From positions 83,653 to 147,652 of the forward strand of contig MNCI01035078.1 in assembly GCA_015680685.1 (NCBI GenBank): a stretch of DNA of 64,000 bases, written 5' to 3'. The notes under the pieces are model-generated. The model was not told where the DNA came from and did no database searches. It saw nothing but the letters and a program-made list of their open reading frames with translations. The number at the start of each line of letters is the position of its first letter. The first letter of the stretch is position 1. The position numbers and the translations under genes were made by a program. This DNA comes from Gnetum montanum (lineage: Eukaryota > Streptophyta > Gnetopsida > Gnetales > Gnetaceae). This document shows positions 12,969-24,456 of the stretch, one piece after another.

Positions 12969-14544
12969 ATGGAGGGGACATCTTACACAAATCCACCCAT
13001 GTTTGACAAATCTAACTTTTCCTATTGGAAAGCCAAAATGCAAGGGTTCTTCAAAACCATGGAGTTTAAAGTGTGGGAGTCAATCCTTGAAGGCTACATT
13101 CCACCTGTCAATACCTCCATCGACATCATCAAGCCTTGCAACAAATGGACACAAGAGGAAAATGATAAGTTTATGTTTGATTCAAAAGTAAAAAAAAAAT
13201 TATATTGTGCATTGAATAAATCTAAATTTAATAAAGTAGAAAGATATAAAATGGCCAAAGAAATTTGGCAAACTTTAAAAGCTACTTATGAGAGAACATC
13301 TATTGTTAAGCAATCGAAATTATTAGTTTTACAAAGTGATTACAATAAACTCAAAATGAGAGAAGGTGAGAAAATAAAGAATTATTTCTCTAGAGCTAAT
13401 GATCTTATTGTAGCTATTAGAGGAATAGGAAAGGATCTATTTGAAAGTGATGTCATCATCAAAATGATTAGAACTCTACAACTAGAGTTCAGAAAAAAGG
13501 TCACTACTATGGAGGAATTTAGAGATTTCTTAACTCTAAAATTTGAGGAACTACAAAGTGCTTTTATCACCTATGAAATAAATCTCATAAGTGAAGGAGC
13601 TATTCAAGAAAGACCCATTGTCTTGAATACTACCACAAATAAGAAGGAGCTCAATAAGAATGATGAGGGAAATGAAGATGAGATTGTCTTTCTCACTAGA
13701 AAGCTATAACAACTAATCACTAAAAGGAATAAAGGAACACATCAACAAAAATTCAATTAGTCCAAAGGTAAGAAAGAAGAATTTTTTAAATTTTAATTTA
13801 TATTTCTCTTCTATAGAATGTTGGATGTGTGGTGGAAGAGGTCATATGATCCTCAAATGTCCTAGTAGCTTCAAGATGTGATTTAAGAACAAATCCATTA
13901 AAGAAGTTAAGAAAACCAATTTCTATACAAGTTGGCATGAAGGGGAGCAAAGTGAAGAAGAAATAGAGGAAGATGCCAAAAATTCTCATCTCATCTACAT
14001 GGCCCTTACAAATGGTGATTCATTAGATGATGAACTTAATGAAAATGAGAAATTTGATTTATTGGGTAAAGAACTTTTAAATTTTTAAAATCTTTGCACT
14101 AAGCTAAATAAACAAGTCAAGTTTAAAGATCAGGAAATATCCTCATTAAACTTGACTATTTCTAATTTTAACAAATAATTTTCAAATCTTATGGCTAAGA
14201 ATGAAGCACTAACCATATCATGTAAGCAGATGAATGAAGAACTTGTAGATGTTAAGCTAGTGAATGAAAGATTAACTAAAGGAAAAGAGTCTCTCTGAAT
14301 GATTCTTGGGCAAGGAAGAAGTCCACAAGATAAAAGTGGATTTGGTTACTTCCACCAAGAAGAGGAACCTACAAAACCATCACCCCATCTAAATAAACCT
14401 CCAAGGAATAAGGACACTACAAGGGAAGCTCCTATCCAACAAAAAACTCCTCAAAGGTTTGGTCCTTCTAGTCTTTTTTCAATAGGAGAATTAGATGTTA
14501 TTATTGTAATAAGATTGGACATAAACAATGGGAATGAAATCTAA
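12969..14544 (+). pseudogene. Copia-type gag (UBN2 domain and zinc knuckle), element G
   Basis: An open frame of 246 codons (12969-13709) starts 34 bases after the primer site. It has the classic Copia gag N-terminus (PPMFDKSNFSYWKAKMQGFF) and the UBN2-type core (AKEIWQTLKATYE, LQSDYNKLKMREGEKIKNYF, DLIVAIRGIG). After a break the CCHC zinc knuckle CWMCGGRGHMILKC is found at about 13816-13857. An acidic, coiled-coil-like stretch follows (SWHEGEQSEEEIEED, then heptad-rich NEKFDLLGKELLNF and later MNEELVDVKLVNERL), with stops near 14089, 14180 and 14297. The first 246 codons are intact, which is unusual here. It forms the particle shell in the family. No pol follows. Confidence 0.88.
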
Positions 14545-15309
14545 ATTTTTATCATATAAGTACATGGGTATATCACAAGACTCCTTGGTTTTATCAAAGT
14601 GCACTAAGAAAAGGTTTATGTAGGATCACAAAGAAGATTGGAAGTCAACTTAAAGGAACAAGGTTGTCAAAAAGGAATGGAGAATTAAATGATAGGACCA
14701 AAGGCATTAGGACACTTTCATCAACAAATTTGTAAGAGGAAGTCAAGCCTTGGACATTGGAAAAGTTTAATTTAAAGAAGATTCATCAAAAGAGGAGACA
14801 CATTCTCTAGCCCTTTGAACTCCATCACCTTTCGACAACATGACAAGTAGGTAAGGTAAGTTTTTATTTTTGTTTTCAAGGTTTTAGAAAGACTATAGAC
14901 CAATGCTAGCCTTCCAAAACCTCAACCTAATTTTTGAAGAAAGATGTCTTCCGAAAGTGAAAGACATCTCTGCAAAGACATATTTGAAATAATAAAGACA
15001 TCTCTTTGATTTTTCAATCGATTATGGAAAAGATGTCTTCTTTAAATGAAATATGTCTACTATATTTTTAACATGTAAAAAAGACATCTTTCTATTGAAA
15101 AAGATTTCTTTTTTTTTTTCCATTCAAGGCCCTTGTTTTCCCATAGCTATAAAACACAAAACCCCCATTTTTGTCATATTCCTTCACAAAGATCCCACAA
15201 AGACAACTAGGGCTCCATCATTCATAGTGATTTTGGCAAAGATGATCCACAAGAAGATTAGTACGTCCATAAATCCATCCAAAAATGTGCAAGAGGAAGT
15301 CCTAATAGT
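14545..15309 (+). other. Non-coding middle of element G with AAGATGTCTT words
   Basis: No domain of Copia pol can be found where it should begin. Between about 14930 and 15120 the U3-like words AAAGATGTCTTCC, GACATCTC, AAGACATATT and AAGACATCTTT return, so this stretch resembles LTR U3 sequence placed internally. The piece just upstream (14560-14880) still reads like a gag tail with a few open blocks. Confidence 0.5.
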
Positions 15310-16740
15310 ATGCCACCTTCATATATGCCCCAGTTTCAAAGTACAGGCACTCAACACAAGTTTGAAGCTATAATAACCACTACTATTATTTGTGAACTTT
15401 CTCTTAATTTTCCACTTCATAGACAACAAGCTATGTTAGATTATTTCAAGCTTTTGAATTGGACAACTTTCATTTCTATGAATTTTCTTTTTCCTAAAGT
15501 GTTTATTTGAGAATTCTATTGTAATATTGTCATTTTTGATGCTGTTGTTGGGGCATTCACATCCATTGTTGGTGGAATTATTAGGGAAGTTGCTTCTCAA
15601 ATTATAAATTCACTTCTAGGTATTTCAAGTTCTATTGTATTTTGGGTCACCATTGATACTATGCATGATATCTACACCAATGGTATAATGCTCATAGCTC
15701 ATGATGAATTTTATGAGGTTTTATTTGGGAGAGATATGTCATTGGATAAGGGTCATATTGAGTAGAGTAAGATGACTCCTAATGCTTCCACCTTATCACT
15801 TATTTTTTTGTATAACATAATGGTGAAGGGAGGTAGTTATAGTTATTTTCTACCTCTTGAGGGTTTTGTACTAAATTGTCTACTTATAGGGTTACCATTG
15901 AATTTGGGACACACTCTTTGTCAAGAAATTTTAAGTCTCTATGCCATGGAGAGAATCATTGGGCATCCCTACCTCATCAACCTATTGATTCACCAGAGGG
16001 GTGTACCTATTCCAAAGTTACCTTTGCTTAAAGGTAATCAGAGTCTTAGTGAGTATGTTGAGAAGAGAAATTCTTCTCGTATATTAGAAGTAGAACCCAA
16101 TACTAGACCTTCAAAACATAAGAAGGAAGCCTCTTTGTAGTTGTAGCAATCAAAACCCTCTAGTGCTCATATTCATTCTTCTCTAAAGAAGCTATTTTGG
16201 CCCTTTTCTTGTACCATTGGGAAGCTTGAGAGGAACATCTCTTACTTGTGTAAGAGTTTAGATGAAGCTAGGATTCCTCATCCCTCCAATGGGTAGGTAT
16301 TTGAGGAGGTCACTACTTCTTCTATCTCTAACAGCAAGGAGGATGTTCCTATTTCTCCATGTCATTCTTCCGTAGAAGGTTTGTCATGCACATATGACTT
16401 TGAAATGGAATATGATTCCAAGCCAGAGGCATCCCTAGCTATTATTTAGGAGGAGCATCATGATTCCATGCAATAGCTAAAGAACCATGTTCTAGTTCTT
16501 CCTACTGATGCTTCTATCTCTTTTGAGAAACAGGCTATGGAGAGCATCTTTGGGACCACGTCTCAATGGGTTCCAGTTTCGTAGCTACTAGCTCCACTAG
16601 CTTCCTCTTGGTTTTAAGTAAAGCTTTGTCATTGGTGGGCTTCGGTGCAGCAAGTCAAGTCCTCAAGTGAGGACACTCAGAAATCTAGTTGTCCTAGCAC
16701 CAACAATGATGACGTTGAGGAGACTTATCATCCATATCAA
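15310..16740 (+). pseudogene. Unknown second ORF replacing pol in element G
   Basis: A long degenerate frame of about 470 codons with few stops (blocks 15310-15507, 15508-15764, 15772-16137, 16147-16740). The N-terminal half is hydrophobic-rich and globular-looking (for example FEAIITTTIICELSLNF, VVGAFTSIVGGIIREVASQI, TIDTMHDIYTNGIMLIAHDEF). A central block, LPLNLGHTLCQEI followed by HPYLINLLIHQRGVPIP, is reminiscent of the HP-L--L--R-GV signature seen in accessory proteins of plant transposons. The C-terminal half is Ser-, Lys- and Glu-rich and probably disordered. No pol or envelope motif is recognised. It occupies the place of pol. Product and function unknown. Confidence 0.5.
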
Positions 16741-17252
16741 GTAGTATGGATTCTAAGTCTAAGGATGCTACTGAGGTTAATGATTGAGACCTTGAAAGGC
16801 TATTTGTTCTTTCCTTTTGGTAACAAAAAAGGATGCAATATTTTTTGGTTGTCACATATGTGATTTTTGAGTTTGCACATATGTGATTGATCTTTGCATA
16901 GTTGTACTCCAAGATGCTTCTAGAGAGTTTGATGTAAAAAAATTTGCATATGGTTATGGAAAAATAATGTGTTTTTCTAGTTATCTCTATGTGCTGGATT
17001 GATTTTTATTATGCTTATAACTTGACTCATGTCTTGTCCATCCTCCACACTTATCCTAATCCCTAGTTGCAATAGGAATTTATATGTCTTTATGCTTTTC
17101 TTAATTATCATGAATTTATGTCTTTATTTATTTCTATGCTTTGTCCTTTTTGGTTATGTCCAAAAAGGGGAAGAAGTAACTAAAATGTATTATTATTATG
17201 CTTTTATTATTAGGATAAGACTAACCCATTTTCTTAAATTTTGGACATTACC

Positions 17253-17266
17253 AAAAAGGAGGAGAT
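17253..17266 (+). other. Polypurine tract of element G
   Basis: AAAAAGGAGGAGAT immediately before the 3' LTR start TGTGAGCC matches the usual Copia plus-strand primer. Confidence 0.8.
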
Positions 17267-18369
17267 TGTGAGCCTTTTTTTTTTGGTATGTTAAAACCTT
17301 AAGAAAAATGGAACAAAAGGTTTTTTGTATGTGTGTGGTGATTGTGATTGTAGTATAAGGACTTGGATTATGCAAGGTTTTGGATAAGGAACGATGAATT
17401 CAAAAGATAAAGAAAGTGAGAGAAAGACGTCTTTGGGAAACAATAGACATCTTGGTAGAATTGGACTAATCTTAGGCAAAGATGTCTTCAAGAAATAACA
17501 AATGTCTTTCTCCAAGAAAAGACATCTTTATCATAGAAAGAAATCTTTAGCAAATGAAGGCTAGTACTAGAAAGACATATTCCACAAGATAAAGACATCT
17601 TCCAAAATGGAGACTTTAGAAAGATGTCTTTCACAAAACAAAGACGTCTTCCCAAAATTAAAGGCAAACTTAGCTAGACGTCTCAAGCATGAAGAAGATG
17701 TCTCCCAAGATCATTAATGACCATTGGCTAGCCGTTGCATGAGTTTTGAGATGGATTTAGAAATACAACAATTATAAGAAGTCTTAGTGTGCATTTGGAA
17801 ATGTGCAAACTTGTTATGTAATCGTTGTATAATCATTTGTAATCATTGAATTCTTTGTTGCTCCTCATTGTATTATCATTTTGGCATTGTAAGGCATTGT
17901 AAAGTGTGTTGTACCTAAATGTACAAGGATCAAAAAACTGAGTTGTAGTTATTCCTTGTAATTGTTGTTCTCTTGTTGCCCTATAGGATTGATGAGCTTA
18001 AGCTTGTTGGGATCCTATGGGATTGAGTTGTTGGTGCTATGGTACAACACTTTGGTGCAAAGCTTAAGATTATAAAGGTTGTGGAAGCCCTGAAACCACA
18101 TTTCTAAGCCTAATGGCACCTTGTGGGGTTGAGTGATTTGTGCTACAATAAAACACTTTGGAGTGGGGCTTGAAGATTGTATAGGGTGTGAACCCTTCAA
18201 CCACATTTTGAGAGAAAGAAAGTCTAAAGGTATGCTAGTGATCTACCCTTTGAGTGTGGACTATCCAAGTTGGGAAACCATGTTAAAATTGGTGTATGTG
18301 CTTTTGTGTTACAAAGTTTTAATTTGAGAAACTTATTCATCCCCACCCTTCTAAGTTCAACAATCCAAA
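17267..18369 (+). repeat. 3' LTR of Copia-type element G
   Basis: Direct repeat of 11801-12915, beginning TGTGAGCC and ending CAATCCAAA, a decayed CA end. U3 again carries AAGACGTCTT, GACATCTT and AAGATGTCTT words between about 17420 and 17700. Confidence 0.85.
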
Positions 18370-18374
18370 GGTCC

Positions 18375-20090
18375 TTGGATTGATTCATTTTAGGCCACTA
18401 TGTGGTTTTATTATATTTGGCCATAGTGGCCATGACTACATGGTTTTGCCTCCCCTTCTCTTTATCCTTTCACATGTGTTTATTTTTATATGCCACATAG
18501 GTGGGATCATGGCTAGCCTCAGCAACATCTTCTATGTTCTTTATTTGTGAGAAGGCTTGACTAAGTGACCACATGTCTAGGTAATAAATTTTAGATTTGA
18601 TGAAGTTGTTGATCACCCCCTTGAATATCGCTAGAAAGTGGATTTTGGCTATGGGTTTGCAAATCTCATTCAGCAAAGCATTCCATCTTTGGCGAACTTC
18701 TAAATAGGTTCAAAAGGCCCCTATTTTGTTTTCATTAGTTGGTCTAGGGTGGTATCTTGTTTCAAGTTGTACTTGAAATGGGTCACAAATTGTAAAATCA
18801 AGTCTTCAAGTGAGGCTATAAACCCTTAGGGCAACACGTGGTACTAGTCTAAGGCCTTCCCTATAAGAAACATAAAGAAGATTCTCATTATGGAATGAGG
18901 CCAATCCTATATCAATAAGCACTTAGAGCAAAAGGTGATGAGCTAAGCTTTGGGATCACCCTCATTGTTGTACTTGGTAAATTGGGATATGAAAATACCT
19001 GGGGAAGTGTTATTTGTGGGATAGTAAGATTGATAGGATTGTCCTGATAAAAATCCATTATCTTAACTATTTATGTAGTTGAAGCTTTAAGCTTTCGTAA
19101 CTCTTTTGTAAGGTCTTGGATCATTAAGAAGACCTGATCCAAGCCTTGAGGCATTCTGGTGGGTTGTGAGGTTTGAACAAATGGTTGTGAAGTAAGTTGA
19201 GAGACCTATGGCCTCACGATGGGCTATGGTAAGGATAGAAGGGGTTGTGTTATCATGGTTGTAGGAGGACTAAATAGTGAAAATAATGTTGGAGTAGTAA
19301 GTTAAGAGACAAAAGGGGGTAGTAGGGTGTGAGATACTTAAGTTTCCCAGGATCCCACTGAGGGATCCACTAGGATAAAGAAGGGGTGTGTTGTGGTGAA
19401 AACTACAGGTGATGGCCATGCAGATCGAGGCTACATGACAAAAGGCATGAAGGAGAAAATGGAAGTTGATTGGGGCACAAATTATGCTTGGTAAGCTGCA
19501 ATGATGGGTGTTGGTACAAACATAGTATGGTAAACATGAGAAGGGGGCTGCCCTATAGATGAAGCAAGAGAGGCCAAAATGGGTGTGGTGGCCTGGGAAG
19601 TGGATTGTTGAAATAGGATCCTAATGAAATTATTAGATTTGGGTTTGGCCTCGAACTCATCTTGTTCCTCATGTTGGCTTTCCAAATTGGTCTCCTAACT
19701 TAACTCATCCATCTTGATGAGTTAAGCTAATATATGTATGTGTACTTGGGTCAATGGAATTTTATAATAAGGGGAAGGAATGTATTCTTTCCCATTCCTA
19801 TGAATTAGCTCAAACTCATGCTTCGACTTAGATTTTGGGCATGTGATGAGTAGGCCAACCTAGATCTTAGCACATAGGAAGTTATAATAATTTTCATCTA
19901 TGACAACAAACTCTAGGCTTTTACCCCTTTATGTGAGTGATTATCTACACTCAGCCACAGCTGGATCCTTCAAATCATAGAGTCTCATAGCATCTTGGTT
20001 GATGGCCATATCTATTAGGTTCATGGGCAAAACTATGGATTTGCTAAAAGGCATTGTAAATGTTTTTAATATAGCTTTTTTAGTCAAAAT
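18375..20090 (-). pseudogene. Tat/Ogre-type gag, N-terminal part, element A
   Basis: The minus-strand start MPFSKS (20054) is followed by NQDAMRLYDLKDPAV, SKSKHEFELIHRNGKEYIP and a LIKMDELS block. All of these align with the plus-strand gag of element E at 26826-27220 (NQDVVHVYDPKD, SKSKYECKLIHRNGKEYIP, LIEMDELSEQ). A Pro- and Ser-rich middle follows, then the capsid-like part near 18840-18600 and the block IAKIHFLAIFKGVINNFIKSK (18655-18590) shared with E near 28200. Interrupted by stops and, at its 3' side, by element G. Confidence 0.8.
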
Positions 20091-22100
20091 TGCAACAATT
20101 GGAATTGCTCAATGTGCAAATGGTTATGGTAGTAAAATGGTCTAAACTACAACTATAGGTTCAATGCAAGTTGTAGTGTTAGTGATGTGCATTGCACTTT
20201 AACAAGGTATGCAATTTTAATATTGGCTAAAATAACTACATTGGCTTTGCCAACAAGAACTACACTGGCCAATAAATGATTACTTTGTCTAGCAAAAATA
20301 CATTGGCTTTTCTCCCAAAATTTCATAGCAGGGATTTGGATTAATGGGGCAAAAACTACATTGGCCTTTGAGACATCCCAAAGGCAGGTATCTATAAGAG
20401 AAAGTGGCAAGTTTTGCAAGAAACCATGCTATCTTTTCTCCCAAATTTTCATAGCAGGGATTTGGGTTAATGGGGCAAAAACTACGCTAGCCTTTCGGAC
20501 ATCCCAAAGGTAGGTTTCTACAAGAGAAAGTGGTACATTTTGCTAGAAACTACATTGGCTTTGGGAAATCCAACAACTACTATGAAAACTTCGAAAGCAC
20601 CCAAATCACCTATAACTAATACACTGGGTATTTAATTATAGGAAAAAGGGTAGTAGCATTGGCTTTCTTGGTAGATTTTTGATATCGATTTAAGTGTTTA
20701 AAGTTGAAAAAATTGGCTTTGATAGGGAAAATTAGATTAGAAAGGAACTTGCATAAAGGTCCTCCTTTTAGCATTGGAAACTATTGCATTGGAAAAATTT
20801 GGTATTTGAAAAACCAAAGATCTTTGATGGACATAATTTAACCTTGGATCCCAAGGGCCTCTAAAAAGGAGGATCCAAGGAGCCATTGATGGTCTTGTCA
20901 ATCACCTAGGGACTTGGGAAGTGTAAATGATGCAATTAAAATTAAGTGAAAATGTAGATCTAATCCAAGAGGAAGCATAGAAATTAATCATAGAATAAAC
21001 TTGCACAATAAATGAACTATAAACTTTCTTGTAATAATAAAATATTGAAAGTATAGAGTTCAAAATATATATAAATTATTTGCCCAAGTGCATAGAGAGT
21101 TGCATAGATGAAGTTTAAAGTCTATTGAAGTTGGCAGGTTGTGTTTTGTAGTTAGCCTCATGATCCAAGTGCTTTCAAGCTTCGATTGCTAAAACTCCTT
21201 ACTAGTTCTCAAGTTGGATTTGCTATGCTAGTTGTGAAAATGGTGGATGATGTGCTAGACTTTTTGTTGCTATGGAACTACACTGAGAGTCTCCAATGCT
21301 CAACCAATAGCCAATTTGCTTCAAAAAGTCTCAAAAAATTCCAAAGCTTAAACTGCCAAAGGTTACAAAAGTTAAAGAGTTGAATAAACTTTTTAATGTG
21401 TTCAAATATTTTTTTATAGGCCATATGGTTGTTGGTTTGAAGCTGCAAATTTTTGCAATGATTGCTGATAGATTGATGTAATTTTTAGGTGTGGTAGTTT
21501 TAGCATAGTTTTCTACTTATGATAAGTTTTAATGTAATTTTTAAGTGTGGTAAGCCATCATTTCTAGCATAGTTTTCTACTTATGGTAAGTTTTAATGCC
21601 CTAAGGGCATCAAAACTATGTTGAGTGCTATAAAAAGTAAACAGACTTAGAAAACTACACTAGCTTCACCAAAACTATGTTGGCCTCATGGAAACCATGT
21701 TGGCCTTATGGAAATCACATTGGCCTCAACAATTCCAATGCTAGGTGCAAGTGGTTCTAGCATAGTTTTCAACATGACCAACATAAAACCCGTGAAAAAC
21801 CAAAATTTGGTAGTTCCCAAGGCATTTTCAACCTTTCCAAGCCTAAATATAGACATGACATAACTTTTTTCACCTAGAAAATGAGGCTATAATAATTATG
21901 AGGAATTTTTTAGCCTCAAAGACTTGAAATATGCAAGGTTGTAGCCTATGAATTACAAGCCTTACATTTTATGATAAAATTTAGCCTCAAGTTTAATGGT
22001 GAAGGCTACAATGCCAAAAAGTTGCAACATGAATTTTCTTGGTGGTGTTTCAATAGCCACACCTCAATTTTGTGGCATGGTACTTAACCATTGATTTATT
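20091..22100 (-). other. 5' leader and probable LTR remnant of element A
   Basis: No coding region. The minus strand of about 20900-20930 (AAGTCCCTAGGTGATTGAC) matches the plus strand of E at 24056-24074 (AAGTCCCTAGGTGATCGAC), fixing this as the leader of A. Between 20150 and 20640, and again at 21490-21780, the phrases AAACTACATTGGCC, GTTTTCTAC and AAACTATGTTGGCCTCA recur. Two copies of a roughly 110-base segment (20301-20420 and 20425-20545, sharing ATTTCATAGCAGGGATTTGG and TGGGGCAAAAACTAC) form a direct duplication. LTR ends could not be placed. Confidence 0.5.
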
Positions 22101-22349
22101 AGTGATATCCCAAAATTTCTTTCCTATTTTTCCACTTCTTTGAATCCATTTGCATGTATCTAGTAGCACATGTCTTTTTTTTATGGATTTTCATTTAGCT
22201 TTTTAGTAGTATCCATGAAGAGAGGACAATGTTGTACCCATTTTGGCTTTTTTAGTTTAAGTCAAGGGTACATTCTATGGCTTTCTAACACTTTAAGCCA
22301 TCTTCAACAATCTAGATTTAATGTTTCATGTCATATGCGGCATTGTTTC

Positions 22350-24055
22350 TAGCCTTCTATCTTCAATTCACTAGAAACAACATCTTGTATCATCTGCAGC
22401 ATCATTTCTAGCCTTCTATCTTTAGTTCACCAAAAATGACATCTTACATCATTTGCCACATCATTTTGGCTTCACTTCTGGTTTTGATGTTTAGTGACAA
22501 CTTCAACATTGATTTCATTTGTAGCTTCTGATGTCTTACATCAAACTTATTTTTGACATCTTGCATCAAACATTTAACATCTAGAGTCAATTTTATCTTT
22601 GATGTTTGATGTCAACTTCCATCTCCATCTTTTAACATTTTGTGTCAAATTATTTTTGACATCATGTGTCATATTTTCAATGTCTAGTGTTAAACTTATT
22701 TTTGACATCTAATGTCAACTTTTATCTTTAGCTCTTAATGTCTTACGTTAGACTTTCAACATCTAGTATTAAACTTTGATCTATGTGTTATTTCTCCTAT
22801 CTAGAACTTTCTAAAAGATTTTAGAAGATTCTATGGGTCCCACTACATCATTCCTACATGGTCTATAAAGCATTTTGGCCTATATATAGGAGGATACCTC
22901 AAAATGTAATGGGTTTGACATCTATAATCATCCAACTGGCATTATAGCTTTTTAGACACTCAAAGGTTACCAACACTTTGCTTTTAAGAGATTAGTTGCT
23001 TAATTTAGCTCTCTTTTGATTTTTCTTCTCTCTCTCTAGTAACATATTATATCCCCTTCATGTTGTTATCCTAACACGTAAAGATATGTTCAAAATTAGA
23101 TCAATAGACTGATTCAATCATTTCTTTGCAATCCTTAACTAATGGATCTACTTTTGTTCCTACTGGAATTGCATCATTACACTCATTGAAGTAAGAATGG
23201 GGTAATATAGGTCCTCATTAAACACCTCTAATCTATGGTACATGTCTTGGAATACACATTTTGTAGGTTCCTTTATTTCTTTTATAATTTGAATTTTCCA
23301 TTTCTAGGTTTTTTATCTCTAGTTTTCCCCAAATTTAGTTCAAATTTGTTCTCTTTGTGTTTTCCTTCTTAGTTTTCATGTGTTTGCTAATAGATCTATT
23401 TTCTTTTTATGTTGTGTTAGGTATTTCTCTATTACCAATCATCCTTTCATATTGTCACATATTTTTCTTTTTGTTTAAACATTTTCTATTAGTTATCCTA
23501 CATACATAATCTTTTTTGCTTGACACCCACTGATCTTGATAAAACATCTAAGTTAGATTGCTAGATTTTTCTTTTGATCCTCAATTCCCCTTTCTATTTA
23601 AAGGAGATTATTTGAAATATTAGTTTTCCTGGACCATTTAATGGCCACGAACTACTTGGTGTAGCTTTCATGTTAAGTTGTCATTTTTCATTTATTTTGA
23701 TAATTCCAACCACAATATCTTTGGTACTAGAAAGAGGGCCTTCATAGAACTAAACATTTTCTAGGATTGTTCTTAAAAAACCATAAAGCAAAATCATGTT
23801 CCAACTTATTGTCATTATAACCTTTACCATTAAATTTGAGGCAGACTTTTATTGTAAAATGTGAGGTATGCAAACCACAAGTTGCAATCTCGCATACTTT
23901 AATTGATTGAGGCATATAATTTATACTCATTTGAACTTTGTTTATTCAACATTTTATTATTTTAGAAAAATTTGACAGTTCACTTGTGCTTTCTCTAGTT
24001 TTAGATTTGCAACTTTTTATTCAATTCATTCGCATTCATTTTTTTACAAATTTTA
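22350..24055 (+). other. Probable 5' LTR of element E with palindromic-word U3
   Basis: Between 22380 and 22790 the word TTTGACATCTAATGTCAA and variants (GACATCTTGCATCAAAC, AACATCTAGAGTCAA, GACATCATGTGTCA) recur about a dozen times; the best copies are inverted repeats TTGACAT-CTA-ATGTCAA. A TATA-like CCTATATATAGG lies at about 22879-22890, followed by a CT-rich stretch (23020-23040). The region ends before the leader motif AAGTCCCTAGGTGATCGAC. The layout U3 words, TATA, leader suggests an LTR, but its 5' end and a second copy were not found. Confidence 0.4.
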
Positions 24056-24456
24056 AGTCCCTAGGTGATCGACAAGACTGTCAAAGGCACTTTGGATCTC
24101 TTTTCTAAGGTCTATGAGATCCAAGGTCAAAATTTTTCATTAGAGATCTTTGATTTCCAGCATTGAATTTTTCCAATGCTATAGTTTTTAGCACTAGAAG
24201 AAGGTTCTCCACAAAAGTTCTTCATCCAATCTTACTCTACCCATGTCATTTACATAAAAACCTTTGATTTTTTCTAAGAAAATTTGGTAAGAAACAAACA
24301 CTACCACCCATTCTTCTATAGTTCATACCCAACATATATATTGTAGTTAATTTGGGTGTTCTAAAAATTTCACAGTAGTTTCTAGACTTTTAAAAGCTAG
24401 CGTATTTCCTTGGGGAACCCACATAAAATGCTCAATAAAAATTTGCCTTTGGATTT

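Larger units (their letters stand above)
11801..18369 (+). mobile_element. Copia-type LTR element G, pol-less, nested in gag of element A
   Basis: Two direct LTRs of about 1.1 kb flank a 4.35 kb internal region with an initiator-Met-type primer site, a Copia gag and a purine tract, but no recognisable protease, integrase, RT or RNase H. The insertion splits the minus-strand gag of element A. Flanking GGGCC (11796-11800) and GGTCC (18370-18374) are a candidate 5-base target duplication with one mismatch; joining the flanks restores the gag alignment to element E. The LTRs differ at roughly one base in eight by eye, so the insertion is old. It probably depended on a related autonomous element. 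Confidence 0.85.
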
